Virus record (IMG/VR): IMGVR_UViG_3300023174_000337
Coordinates: 1-39,264 of that record
Direction: 5' to 3' (one strand)
Length of the DNA stretch: 39,264 nucleotides
Origin: a virus
Shown here: positions 13,409 to 21,306 of the stretch, one piece after another
Layout: every line of letters begins with the position of its first letter
How positions within the stretch are numbered: position 1 is the first letter of the stretch
Translations under genes and position numbers: made by a program
Notes under the pieces: model-generated
Databases searched by the model: none
What the model saw: the letters and a program-made list of their open reading frames with translations, nothing else
Told to the model about the DNA's origin: nothing

Positions 13409-15316
13409 CTATTTTATAGGACAATGTCCAGTTGCACACTCGTCTACTACCATTTCGTCTTCTTTTACTTCGATTGAAGTGATAGGTCTTGTTTTGTTTG
13501 CCATTTCTTCGTATTGCTCTTTCGTAATTGTCTCATAAGGAGCTTGATCGAATCCGTGACCATAATACAACAAGAAAGATACTGTTTTCATTTCGTGTCT
13601 AAAGTGTTCTTTCAAATAAGCCTTGATGTCTTCGATATCTTCTTTTTTGTAATATACTGTACAGCTTACAGAATTATCCGACCATTCAGCTTGCATCTTT
13701 CTAACCATATCCATTTGAGTTTTCCAATCGAAATCAGCCGCGACTGGCGTAGTTTCTGGAAGTTTGCAAGGAAACGATACTACCATAGTTGATTTATCCT
13801 CAGATCCGTCAAAGTTTCTTTGGTACTCAATTTGGAACCCGTGCTCTTTACATACCGCAATCAATGGAGATTGACTTGATATTCTTACTCTTCTGATGTA
13901 GTATGGTCCAGCAGGATTTGGATGCACTCCAGGAGTAACTCCAGCCAACAAGCTTAAAGTGCCACTAGGTTTAACTGTTGTCAATTTAATGCTTCTTGGG
14001 AATCCTTTTTGATCTGAATATTGATTATCGTATTCTCTTAACCAAACGTAAGCTTCTTTCAACCAGCTTCTTTGCTCTTCTGTTGCTTGTAATACACCAG
14101 TCATACCGATACCCATTCTCATGTTCTTGTTTACAATGGTTTCAGTTTCTTTAAGAGAGCAATGCAACGCTAAAGAGTGTTTACACATTCTGTATGCGAA
14201 CATCAGAGATTCTTTTAATTGCTCGTAACTTTCTATGTTAGGAAGATAGACTTCTGCCAAGCAACACGTTTCAAAGTTAGCTAAAGATTGCTCAGCACAA
14301 GGATTGAATCCTTCTACGTCAGGATCGGGATACTGTGTCTCTCCTGTTCTGCCAACTGTTTTTGCTAATTCAAGATTAATTAGACCGTAAGGTTCGCCTT
14401 GATTATAGGTTTCCCAAAATTCAGCTGGTAAATCGTCTACATTTTCTGGGGATACGATTGAATTGTTACTCATAGATCTCCAGTTTGGAATAGATCCCAT
14501 GTCCCATCTTTTTGCTTTCAAATATTCCAAATCATCGTAATCTCCTATAGCGATCTGAGCTGATCTGCGTACGTTTCCAGCTACTACTACGAAACCAATG
14601 ATATTCATAATATCTAAGCAATCGATTGGTCTGAGCTTCTTGTGTGCTCTTGAATTGAGTATTTTGCTTATCTCGCTGATACCCCAACAAAGATCTTCTG
14701 GTCCAGATGCGGTTCCACCGAATCCTTTTATTAAAGCGCCTTTTGATCTGATGCAAATTGTTGAATAAGAAAATCCCTCTCCACCGTAAAAGTGAGCTTT
14801 AAGTACTCTTCCAAGTAATTTAACCCAACCTTCTCTAGAATCAGGAACAATAAAGTCTGCGTCTTTTGTATCTTTTCTTTCGATCTTGATCTTGCCTTTT
14901 AATTTAGGCAGTTGATAAACGTTGTGCTTTTGGATATTGTAACCAACTCCACTTCCCAACATCAACATTTCAAACGTCCATGTGAATGGTCTAATCGGAC
15001 TGTTAACTACAGTGAATGCACAGTTTTGAAGTGATGGCAAACCCAACTTGTCTACGGTTTTTGTGCCTAATTGCCACATGAATCTACCAGCTGTAGAAAA
15101 CTTTAATTGACTTCTCAAATCGAAGTATCTCTGCTTTTCGTCTTCTGTGAAACCGACTTTAAGTTGCTTCTCTGAAGCATCTATTTCTCTTTTAATCACA
15201 TCGAAAAACTCCTCTGTTTTTGAATTGTGATCGTCTTCTTTTAATCTTCTTGCGTACGTTCTTTTAAATGTTATGTAACCTATTTCTCCCCAAGGCGTTT
15301 TCGTGTCTTTATTCAT
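13409..15316 (-). CDS. nrdJ: Adenosylcobalamin-dependent ribonucleoside-triphosphate reductase (class II, monomeric)
   Basis: 635 residues. It reduces ribonucleotides to deoxyribonucleotides using B12 to make a thiyl radical. Catalytic residues are visible: Cys99 in QNCAF, Cys340 and Glu342 in NPCAEQ, Cys351 in FETCC, and the C-terminal dithiol C627-x4-C632 (CATGHC). The 11-residue spacing from 340 to 351 and the Cx4C tail match the Lactobacillus leichmannii enzyme (C408/C419, C731/C736). At 635 residues it is shorter than that enzyme (about 739). No partner small subunit is seen. It lies in the replication module; I saw no cobalamin riboswitch in the 120 bases upstream. Confidence 0.93.
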   Translation of the reverse strand: MNKDTKTPWGEIGYITFKRTYARRLKEDDHNSKTEEFFDVIKREIDASEKQLKVGFTEDEKQRYFDLRSQLKFSTAGRFMWQLGTKTVDKLGLPSLQNCAFTVVNSPIRPFTWTFEMLMLGSGVGYNIQKHNVYQLPKLKGKIKIERKDTKDADFIVPDSREGWVKLLGRVLKAHFYGGEGFSYSTICIRSKGALIKGFGGTASGPEDLCWGISEISKILNSRAHKKLRPIDCLDIMNIIGFVVVAGNVRRSAQIAIGDYDDLEYLKAKRWDMGSIPNWRSMSNNSIVSPENVDDLPAEFWETYNQGEPYGLINLELAKTVGRTGETQYPDPDVEGFNPCAEQSLANFETCCLAEVYLPNIESYEQLKESLMFAYRMCKHSLALHCSLKETETIVNKNMRMGIGMTGVLQATEEQRSWLKEAYVWLREYDNQYSDQKGFPRSIKLTTVKPSGTLSLLAGVTPGVHPNPAGPYYIRRVRISSQSPLIAVCKEHGFQIEYQRNFDGSEDKSTMVVSFPCKLPETTPVAADFDWKTQMDMVRKMQAEWSDNSVSCTVYYKKEDIEDIKAYLKEHFRHEMKTVSFLLYYGHGFDQAPYETITKEQYEEMANKTRPITSIEVKEDEMVVDECATGHCPIK

Positions 15317-15436
15317 TTGTTTATATAGATTTTTGATATGACAATTCCATTTAGCCTACTATAAAGTCAATAGACTATTATTTCTCAAATTAATGAGATT
15401 TTTTGTTTTCAATAAAAATTGTAGAGATACTGCTAA

Positions 15437-15649
15437 TTAAGCGCCTGTTATAGTTCCGCCTTTTTGAGCTCCCGGTTGTTGCTTGGTTTTACCAATCTTA
15501 TTTATCGTAGCTGTATTGATCTTTGAGTATTGATTAGATCCTAAACTGTTTAGTTGAGCGATCTTATCGTTATACTTGTCAATACTGTCGTATGTTCTAA
15601 AGCTATCGCCTTTTGCAGCTTTTTTGAATAAATCAATTATAAAACTCAT
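15437..15649 (-). CDS. Small hypothetical protein
   Basis: 70 residues, no family recognised. The N-terminus is amphipathic (MSFIIDLFKKAAKGD), the middle polar (SIDKYNDKIAQLNSL) and the C-terminus Gly/Lys/Gln-rich and likely disordered (GAQKGGTITGA). It stands between helicase and ribonucleotide reductase genes with 50 and 120 bases of non-coding DNA on either side. Coding-strand ATATTTAT followed by TATAAATT, a near match to the late-type box, lies upstream. Confidence 0.5.
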   Translation of the reverse strand: MSFIIDLFKKAAKGDSFRTYDSIDKYNDKIAQLNSLGSNQYSKINTATINKIGKTKQQPGAQKGGTITGA

Positions 15650-15701
15650 AGTGTTTAATTTATATCAATAAATATGCAGCTTTAAAATAAAAAGATTTTT
15701 A

Positions 15702-17093
15702 TTATAAACCTAATTCAAAAAACTTGCTCTTTAAATAGCTTCTCTCATTATTGTTGAATCCGCTGTTTGCGAATCCATTATTTTGACTTCCTGTATCGAA
15801 TGTTAATTGATCTTCAGCGATTTCATCTTTATCGATCTTTATAGATCCATTATGCGTATTGATCTGAGATCCGTACGTCATTCCATCTGCTCCGAATCTG
15901 TTTTTCATTATGTGTATACGACCTGTGCCATTTACTTTGTCTTGTCTTTTTCTCGATAACGACATTGCAAAATCAGCAATCATCATTTTATTGTAAGATC
16001 CAGCAGCTTTATCTCCTTCGATTACATCATCTTTAGCTCCAGCTCTGTTTACCTGAGATACTGTCCAAACTGGCATTTTGAGTTCTCTTGCCATGCCTTT
16101 GATCAAAGTGTATACGTCATCGATCTCTTCTTTTCTGTCTGCTGATCTTCTTTTAGAAGAAAGTAAATCTACGTAATCTATAATAACTATGTCTGGGATA
16201 AAGTCTAAATCTTTACATTTTTGAATATGGTTCTCTATAGATTGAGGAGTAGTTTTACCCATTGGAAACTCTTTAACTATCAACCTTCCTCCGAGTTTAG
16301 ATACTGCATCTTCGATAGCTGGTCTATTTTTAGACAGATCTTGAAAATCAATTCCTGTAAATAGCGAATCGTATCTTTTAGCCGTATAATCTGCAGAAAG
16401 TTCTAAAGTGTAATGAGCTACGTTCTTGCCTTGTCTAACTGCTTCAGCGCCTAAATTAACCAGCATCCAAGATTTACCTCCACCTGGATTACCAAATATA
16501 ATACCTAAATCACCTGCTCCAAGACCGCCCATTAGCAATTCATTAACATGATTCCATGGTGTAGCAACTGCAGCTCTATACTCTTCTCTATATCTATTCT
16601 CAACGTCTTTGTCATATTCGTGACCGAGGTTCTTGTCTTGACCAGCTTTTAGAGCTTGATCTACTAAGATTCTTATGTCTTCGTATTGTCCTTTACCTAA
16701 AAGATCTACAGATGTAAGCAGTGCTTTCTTTAATTGTTGGTTTCTACAGAAGTTGCTAAACTCTTGTTCTACATATTCTTGATCTTCATTAGAAGCTTTG
16801 TATGCCTCTTTAATTTGATCTACTACGCTTACTTTTAGCACTTCGTTGTCGATCTTCTTTACTTCAATTTGTAAATAGTCTAGGCTTGGTGTAGAATGGT
16901 ACTTATAATAACACTTCAATATTTGAGAAACAATCCATTGAGAACTGGGATTATCGAACATCTCTGGTGATATTACATCGTTAATGGTTTGTAGAAATTC
17001 TTTGTGCTTTAATAAGCTGCTTAAAACCTTGATTTGAAACCCCGCTCCGTATGCGGTGAGTGTATTCAGAACTTTTTTCTCGTCTTGCTGCAT
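15702..17093 (-). CDS. Replicative DNA helicase, DnaB/gp41 type
   Basis: 463 residues. Residues 1 to about 150 form the helical N-terminal domain and linker. The RecA-like core has Walker A GNPGGGKS at 201-208, catalytic Glu in YTLELS near 231, Walker B as IVIIDYVDLL, and sensor VSQVNRAG. It is a ring-shaped 5'-3' helicase that unwinds the fork ahead of the phage polymerase. No separate primase is seen in this window. It lies directly downstream of the FEN-type nuclease and UvsX genes. The last 30 residues (FANSGFNNNERSYLKSKF) form a polar tail. Confidence 0.95.
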   Translation of the reverse strand: MQQDEKKVLNTLTAYGAGFQIKVLSSLLKHKEFLQTINDVISPEMFDNPSSQWIVSQILKCYYKYHSTPSLDYLQIEVKKIDNEVLKVSVVDQIKEAYKASNEDQEYVEQEFSNFCRNQQLKKALLTSVDLLGKGQYEDIRILVDQALKAGQDKNLGHEYDKDVENRYREEYRAAVATPWNHVNELLMGGLGAGDLGIIFGNPGGGKSWMLVNLGAEAVRQGKNVAHYTLELSADYTAKRYDSLFTGIDFQDLSKNRPAIEDAVSKLGGRLIVKEFPMGKTTPQSIENHIQKCKDLDFIPDIVIIDYVDLLSSKRRSADRKEEIDDVYTLIKGMARELKMPVWTVSQVNRAGAKDDVIEGDKAAGSYNKMMIADFAMSLSRKRQDKVNGTGRIHIMKNRFGADGMTYGSQINTHNGSIKIDKDEIAEDQLTFDTGSQNNGFANSGFNNNERSYLKSKFFELGL

Positions 17094-17111
17094 AACTAAT
17101 TTAATTTATTT

Positions 17112-18125
17112 TTATTTATAATGTTGAATTGTTTTAAAATTATTAAACAACCACGCTTGTATATTATTGATAGAATTTCCGAGATTGTCTTCGTTGTATA
17201 ATTTTACAAATTCCAGGGAATCCATCTCTTTATTCGGATTAAGTATGAGATTATTTATTTCCTCAAGTGCTTCTTCTGGTATGTTGATCTCTTTCAGGTT
17301 CATTAACTGTTTATTAACGTGAAGTTGCTTCTCAAATGCCAATATTGCAGAATGTAGCTTTTTATTCTCTTTTCTACACTTTTCTAGCACCTCTTCTATG
17401 CTCACCTCGTCTTCGCCAGCAAGTTCGGGAAATAACTTAATCAATGTCTTAGCTCCTATGCCCTTGACGCCTGGGACGTTGTCTCCGCTGTCCCCAAGCA
17501 GTATTTTCTGCGTTAGGAAGTTTTGAGAAGTCACTCCGTACTCGTTTAGTACCATTTTCTGATCGTAGAACTTCTTTTTTGTTGGTGAAAATATAGTTAC
17601 TCTTTCTGATACCAATTGCAAATAATCTCTATCTGAGGATGCAATCCACACTTTTCCGTCTAATGTTTGTGCTAAGTGACCTATTACGTCATCTGCTTCT
17701 ATCTTATCTATAACTAACAAATCTATTGGCAACAGCTTGAGATACTCTACTAGTCTCACTAGTTGTGCCTTCATTGATTCAGACTCTTCTTCGTGATTTT
17801 CGTAGGCATCCCAATTTGTTACTCTTGTGTGGCCACGGTTTGCTTTATATTCTGGATATAGATACTTCTTGTTTGTAGAATTGCCATGTCCATCGAAAAC
17901 TACTATTACTCTTGTTGGTTTAACAAGATTCATCATGTAAGATAATGATCTTAAGAACCCTGTCAATCCGCCGATTGGGTTTCCAGAGATATTTATGTGC
18001 CTGATTACGGCAAAACATCTTAAAAATGTGTTCAATCCATCTAGGATTAGAACTCTGCTGTTTACTGATAGATCTAACTTCTCATCTTTTAGAGAGTCAA
18101 AAATATCTTGGAAATCTTTTTTCAT
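17112..18125 (-). CDS. 5'-3' exonuclease / RNase H, FEN-like (T4 Rnh type)
   Basis: 337 residues. The metal-binding acidic residues of the FEN/5' nuclease family are present: D29 in LILDGLN, D78 in VVFDGHG, E143, D145 and D146 in KIEADDV, D165 and D167 in SSDRDY, and D212 and D215 in LLGDSGDNVPGVKGIGAKT, which includes the helix-hairpin-helix. KKYLYPEYKANR matches the conserved arch region. It removes RNA primers and 5' flaps during lagging-strand synthesis, replacing the 5' nuclease domain missing from the phage polymerase. It follows uvsX by 6 bases and precedes the helicase. Confidence 0.95.
   Translation of the reverse strand: MKKDFQDIFDSLKDEKLDLSVNSRVLILDGLNTFLRCFAVIRHINISGNPIGGLTGFLRSLSYMMNLVKPTRVIVVFDGHGNSTNKKYLYPEYKANRGHTRVTNWDAYENHEEESESMKAQLVRLVEYLKLLPIDLLVIDKIEADDVIGHLAQTLDGKVWIASSDRDYLQLVSERVTIFSPTKKKFYDQKMVLNEYGVTSQNFLTQKILLGDSGDNVPGVKGIGAKTLIKLFPELAGEDEVSIEEVLEKCRKENKKLHSAILAFEKQLHVNKQLMNLKEINIPEEALEEINNLILNPNKEMDSLEFVKLYNEDNLGNSINNIQAWLFNNFKTIQHYK
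17113..17120 (-). promoter_or_regulatory. TATAAATA box upstream of the helicase gene
   Basis: Exact TATAAATA on the coding strand, 19 bases upstream of the helicase ATG, overlapping the last codons of the nuclease gene. Since this is a replication gene, a late-type role is less obvious, and chance in AT-rich DNA is possible. Confidence 0.35.
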
Positions 18126-18131
18126 AATTTT

Positions 18132-19208
18132 TTAGTCTTCGTTATCAAATATTTCTGCTTTAACTGTAGAATCTTCTAATTCTTCAATTACTTCGAATGG
18201 TCCTGAACCAAGAACTTGACTCCATTCATCTGCGTGGGCTAATTTGTATTTATCCAAATCTTTTTTATCATCTTTGATGAATCCGTGTACTGTCATTAAT
18301 ACTTTTGTAACAGCAGTTACTCCTGTAACGTGATTCTTATCGCAGCTTATTTTTGTACGTTTTGCGAATTCAACATCTTTGCCGTTCTTTGTGGCTTTTA
18401 TTTTATTAGTTCCTGATGACGATATATTTCCAAATGTAATAACTAAAGATGAATCAAAATACATTGTATTTCCCCCTTTATTGCATAATCTTGGTTGACC
18501 CATAATACTTTCAGGTTTTGCAACCCAAACTTTATTAATTGCCACCATAGTATTTGTATACTGTTGACTTTCTTTTCTAGAAAGAACAATTCTTTGATTT
18601 ATAAAATTACCGAATTGTTGACTCATTGCGCCTGCCGCCCACTCATTATTCATGGTAGATTTCTCTACTGACATTCTACAAGGAATAGATCCTACTGAAT
18701 CCCAAAAGAAACATATATCGTAAGGCAGATTGCCTCTCTTTTGTTCATCTAAAATATCTGCCATAAATGCACTAACGTCTTCGATGCACGTAAGTTTTTC
18801 TCTATCGATAAACAAAAAGAATCCATTGTAATCAGATACTACTCCGTCCGAATCTGCAACCTCATTAAATTGCAAACCCATCTGTCTCGCATGATCCCAT
18901 GACCATTTCATTTCTGTGATAATAAAAACAGGCAGAATACCCATCTTTTGACAAGATACTGCTGCTTCTAATAGTGCTGTTGTTTTGCCCGTATCAGAGT
19001 GTCCACGTAATAGCGTTATATGTCCAATTGGAATACCTGGGATTTGTAGCGCTTCTTGAAAAGCAGTAGATACAGGAATCCATTTTTGATCTTTAAATTT
19101 AACTGATGTAGAGCTTAAATTTTTACTCTTTTTAAACTTATCCAAATTAAAATTGCCTTTGACGGCTTCAGATACAGTTTCATTCACTGTTTTTGTTGCT
19201 TTTGCCAT
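18132..19208 (-). CDS. uvsX: RecA/UvsX-like recombinase
   Basis: 358 residues. The RecA core has Walker A GHSDTGKT at 69-76, a second conserved strand PVFIITEMKWSWD (the catalytic Glu region) and Walker B as YDICFFWDSVGSIP. The INKVWVAKP and GNTMYFDSSLVITFG blocks correspond to the loop 2 region and later core strands. The C-terminus is acidic (EELEDSTVKAEIFDNED), as in T4 UvsX, where it tunes DNA binding. It catalyses strand invasion in recombination-dependent replication, working with gp32-like SSB encoded just upstream. A homing endonuclease gene separates the two. Confidence 0.92.
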   Translation of the reverse strand: MAKATKTVNETVSEAVKGNFNLDKFKKSKNLSSTSVKFKDQKWIPVSTAFQEALQIPGIPIGHITLLRGHSDTGKTTALLEAAVSCQKMGILPVFIITEMKWSWDHARQMGLQFNEVADSDGVVSDYNGFFLFIDREKLTCIEDVSAFMADILDEQKRGNLPYDICFFWDSVGSIPCRMSVEKSTMNNEWAAGAMSQQFGNFINQRIVLSRKESQQYTNTMVAINKVWVAKPESIMGQPRLCNKGGNTMYFDSSLVITFGNISSSGTNKIKATKNGKDVEFAKRTKISCDKNHVTGVTAVTKVLMTVHGFIKDDKKDLDKYKLAHADEWSQVLGSGPFEVIEELEDSTVKAEIFDNED

Positions 19209-19217
19209 AAACTTGTT

Positions 19218-19838
19218 TTATTTTTTACAATTATCGAAATGCCATTTTTTCATTATTCCGCCCTTGCCTTTTTTATTGCAATATGGACATTCAACTATTG
19301 GCATATTATTTTTAATCTCTCTTATTTTGTTTTTTGTTTCTTGAGAATGTTTTTTACCGTACATTGGATTATTTTCGCCTTTCATTCCATTTTTATACAT
19401 TGGATTATTTTGCCCTTTCATATGATCTCTTTTTCCTCTCAAGGCTTTTTTATGTTCTTCAGTTTTTAGTCTACCTTTTAAACTATCACTTATTTTTTTT
19501 GCTACAGTTGGATTTTTGGTAGGATTATTTTCTCCAAATATTTTCCCAGTTCTTGTTGCACCTCCTGTTCCTATCTCTTCTATAATATTTGCCCAATTAC
19601 TATTATTTACTACGTTAAATAATTTAGAATAATATAACCCCATATCTCTAAGATCTTTTGCATCAAAAGTTTCATGAATTACATAAGTTTGTACATCTTT
19701 GATAGTATACCCATATTTTTTAATTGTTCTTAACCATATTTTTCCTGATCCAATGTATTTATATGGATTTTGTTTAGTTTTTCCTAAATATAATAATCCA
19801 TTAGGTAATTTTTTTACGTATATGTAATTTTTCTCCAT
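19218..19838 (-). CDS. GIY-YIG-type homing endonuclease with NUMOD3 motifs and C-terminal zinc finger
   Basis: 206 residues from the ATG at 19838; an upstream TTG in the same frame lies in the terminator hairpin and is unlikely. The N-terminal nuclease part reads YIYVKKLPNGLLYLGKT, the GIY...YIG pattern in degenerate form, followed by YKYIGSGKIWLRTIKKYG, typical of a phage subfamily. NUMOD3 DNA-binding repeats follow (GENNPTKNPTVAKKISDSLKG, then NNPMYKNGMKGENNPMYGKKH). The C-terminus holds a C2HC finger (CPYCNKKGK ... HFDNC). It is free-standing between the SSB and uvsX genes, immediately after a terminator-like hairpin. Confidence 0.82.
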   Translation of the reverse strand: MEKNYIYVKKLPNGLLYLGKTKQNPYKYIGSGKIWLRTIKKYGYTIKDVQTYVIHETFDAKDLRDMGLYYSKLFNVVNNSNWANIIEEIGTGGATRTGKIFGENNPTKNPTVAKKISDSLKGRLKTEEHKKALRGKRDHMKGQNNPMYKNGMKGENNPMYGKKHSQETKNKIREIKNNMPIVECPYCNKKGKGGIMKKWHFDNCKK

Positions 19839-19842
19839 TAAT

Positions 19843-19896
19843 AAAAAAAGGCTCAAAAGAAGTAAAGGTCGCGGAATGACCGATACTCTATGAGCC
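19843..19896 (-). terminator. Terminator hairpin after the SSB gene, with inner stem-loop
   Basis: On the coding strand GGCTCA pairs with TGAGCC and is followed by seven U and, five bases later, the ATG of the homing endonuclease. Inside is a second stem GGTC/GACC with loop ATTCCGC. The long spacing between outer arms is unusual for a plain terminator. Confidence 0.65.
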
Positions 19897-19940
19897 TAAT
19901 AAATTTATTGTAGATAGTTAATTCCGCTAACTTTCTATCT
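19843..19940 (-). ncRNA. Structured RNA: two hairpins with complementary 7-nt loops
   Basis: Upstream hairpin (19912-19940): AGATAG/CTATCT, or an inner GTTA/TAAC stem, exposing loop GCGGAAT. Downstream hairpin (19867-19881): GGTC/GACC exposing loop ATTCCGC. The loops are perfect reverse complements, so a kissing interaction or alternative pairing is possible. The element fills the gap between the SSB stop (19973) and the homing endonuclease start. It may be a 3' end protecting SSB mRNA, or a control element for the endonuclease. Confidence 0.45.
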
Positions 19941-19972
19941 ATAATAAATATACACACTCATCATTCTAAATC

Positions 19973-20791
19973 TTATAGATCAGAGAATAAATCATCGATT
20001 TTGTTATCGATGTTGGATTTTTGTGTGTTTAGAGAGTACTTCGCCGCTGAAGGAGCTGGTGTTTGCCAAGGCAAATCTCCAACATCTTCTTTCTCTTCTA
20101 CAGAGTCAGCTTGTTGCTTGATCTCTTCCTCTGGGTGGAGGTGAGACAACAATGCAGCTTTCATTTCTTCGTAAGTAAAACGCTTAAACAAAGTTGTTGG
20201 ATCGGGTTGAGTTTCCAACCACAATTTAACTTTGTCAGCATCTTCAGAAAGCGGAGTGATTTTGGTTCTTACACGAACTGTAGATGTGTTGTACATCAAT
20301 CCAGTTGTTTCCTTTCCAGAAGTTTCGACTGTGATGTCTCTACCTTGAATTGGATCTGTGTAATCGCCTACGTCTTCGTCTTCTACTAGAGAAAGCAAAT
20401 CCATATAGACTTGTTTACCAAATTCCCAAAGACGAACGCCTTTGTCTTCTTCGCCTCTTACGATAACAGGTACGAATACCCTTAATTTTGGTTCCAACTT
20501 TTTTGCAAGAGACCAATTGTCTTTTTCGCTAGATTTTCTTAAACCTTGAGCAAATTCGATAATTGGATCTTTTTCACCAAAGGTGCTTGGAGACACCATC
20601 ATTTTGTTCCCGATTCCGTAGTGAATAAATACTTCCTTGAAAGGATTCTGTCTGTTGTAGGCAGAAGGAACGATTCTAATTGAATGCTTACCGACTGTGG
20701 GTTTCCAAATGGTTAGACTAAAGTCCTTCTTTTGGCCACCTCTTGGGTTTTGCAACGCGGATAAACGCGATTTGAGACTGTTTAAATCCAT
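19973..20791 (-). CDS. Single-stranded DNA binding protein, gp32-like
   Basis: 272 residues. The layout is gp32-like: a short basic N-terminal segment (MDLNSLKSRLSALQNPRGG), an OB-fold core with HSIRIVPSAYNRQNPF and FIHYGIGNKMMVSPSTFGEKDPI, and an acidic tail ending NKIDDLFSDL for contacts with other replication proteins. Where T4-type proteins have the Cys-rich zinc site (roughly CP.T.G..CP.C), this protein has VSPSTFGEKDPIIEF. It contains no Cys at all, so the structural zinc has been lost. It coats single strands and cooperates with UvsX. Confidence 0.88.
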   Translation of the reverse strand: MDLNSLKSRLSALQNPRGGQKKDFSLTIWKPTVGKHSIRIVPSAYNRQNPFKEVFIHYGIGNKMMVSPSTFGEKDPIIEFAQGLRKSSEKDNWSLAKKLEPKLRVFVPVIVRGEEDKGVRLWEFGKQVYMDLLSLVEDEDVGDYTDPIQGRDITVETSGKETTGLMYNTSTVRVRTKITPLSEDADKVKLWLETQPDPTTLFKRFTYEEMKAALLSHLHPEEEIKQQADSVEEKEDVGDLPWQTPAPSAAKYSLNTQKSNIDNKIDDLFSDL

Positions 20792-20846
20792 AACTTGATT
20801 GTTTTGTTTTAAATATATAACTGTTTCTTGAATAAAAAAAATTCAA

Positions 20847-21272
20847 TTATACGGTGACAATTCTATTTATCAACGTATTTAATTTTCTTAAGTTGGAATC
20901 TTGTGTCAAAAGGACACTGTTTTGATAATCTTTCCAAGGTATTGGAAACGTAGGATCTAAAACTCCGTTGTTAATCGACTTGATCAATATATTCAACGCA
21001 TTGATTGTGTAGAGCGTATTGCTTTCCTTTTTTCTGTGCAAAAGGATTGTATTTGGTAAAATTCTAGTTTGTTTTCCTTCTTCTGGTTCTATATTATACG
21101 TACACAGATATTCGTCTGATTCTGGTGATGATAAAACAAATATTTTGCCGTAAAGTATCTTGTACTCTCTGTTTATTTCTGCCAGCTTTTCTTCTATCTC
21201 TTCTTTTGCAGAAAAAGTACAAAATAATTTATTGCTCATGTCTAATTGGTGTAGATATATAATGTCTTCCAT
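20847..21272 (-). CDS. Hypothetical protein upstream of the SSB gene
   Basis: 141 residues, no named family. The N-terminal half is charged (FSAKEEIEEKLAEINREYKI). The C-terminal half has a segment that looks conserved in T4-like phages as I recall them, with TRILPNTILLHRKKESNTLY, then TINALNILIKSINNGVLD and PIPWKDYQNSVLL. No catalytic residues stand out and it looks soluble. It lies between the divergent polymerase gene and the SSB gene, so a replication or transcription role is plausible but unproven. Confidence 0.65.
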   Translation of the reverse strand: MEDIIYLHQLDMSNKLFCTFSAKEEIEEKLAEINREYKILYGKIFVLSSPESDEYLCTYNIEPEEGKQTRILPNTILLHRKKESNTLYTINALNILIKSINNGVLDPTFPIPWKDYQNSVLLTQDSNLRKLNTLINRIVTV

Positions 21273-21306
21273 AACCTTTTGTCTTTTATAAATATGTAGT
21301 TTTTAC

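Noticed and set aside
14532-14756. Minus-strand open frame inside the ribonucleotide reductase gene
   Set aside because: It is an alternate frame of a conserved gene with Arg-rich, domain-free translation.
15384-15406. Hairpin ctca/tgag followed by a T-run on the plus strand
   Set aside because: It has only a 4-bp stem and would terminate plus-strand transcription, but no plus-strand gene lies upstream.
15317-15436. Possible cobalamin riboswitch upstream of the B12-dependent reductase
   Set aside because: The gap is 120 bases, AT-rich and lacks a recognisable B12-box or multi-helix structure. It also lies too close to the neighbouring gene.
19839-19856. TTG start for the GIY-YIG endonuclease at 19856
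   Set aside because: It would begin inside the terminator stem and translate its U-tract. The ATG at 19838 starts the recognisable domain.
20820-20846. Hairpin TTGAAT/ATTCAA with a T-rich loop in the SSB leader, as a possible gp32-like autoregulatory pseudoknot
   Set aside because: The stem is short and AT-only and no convincing second pairing was found, so it is not reported as a feature.
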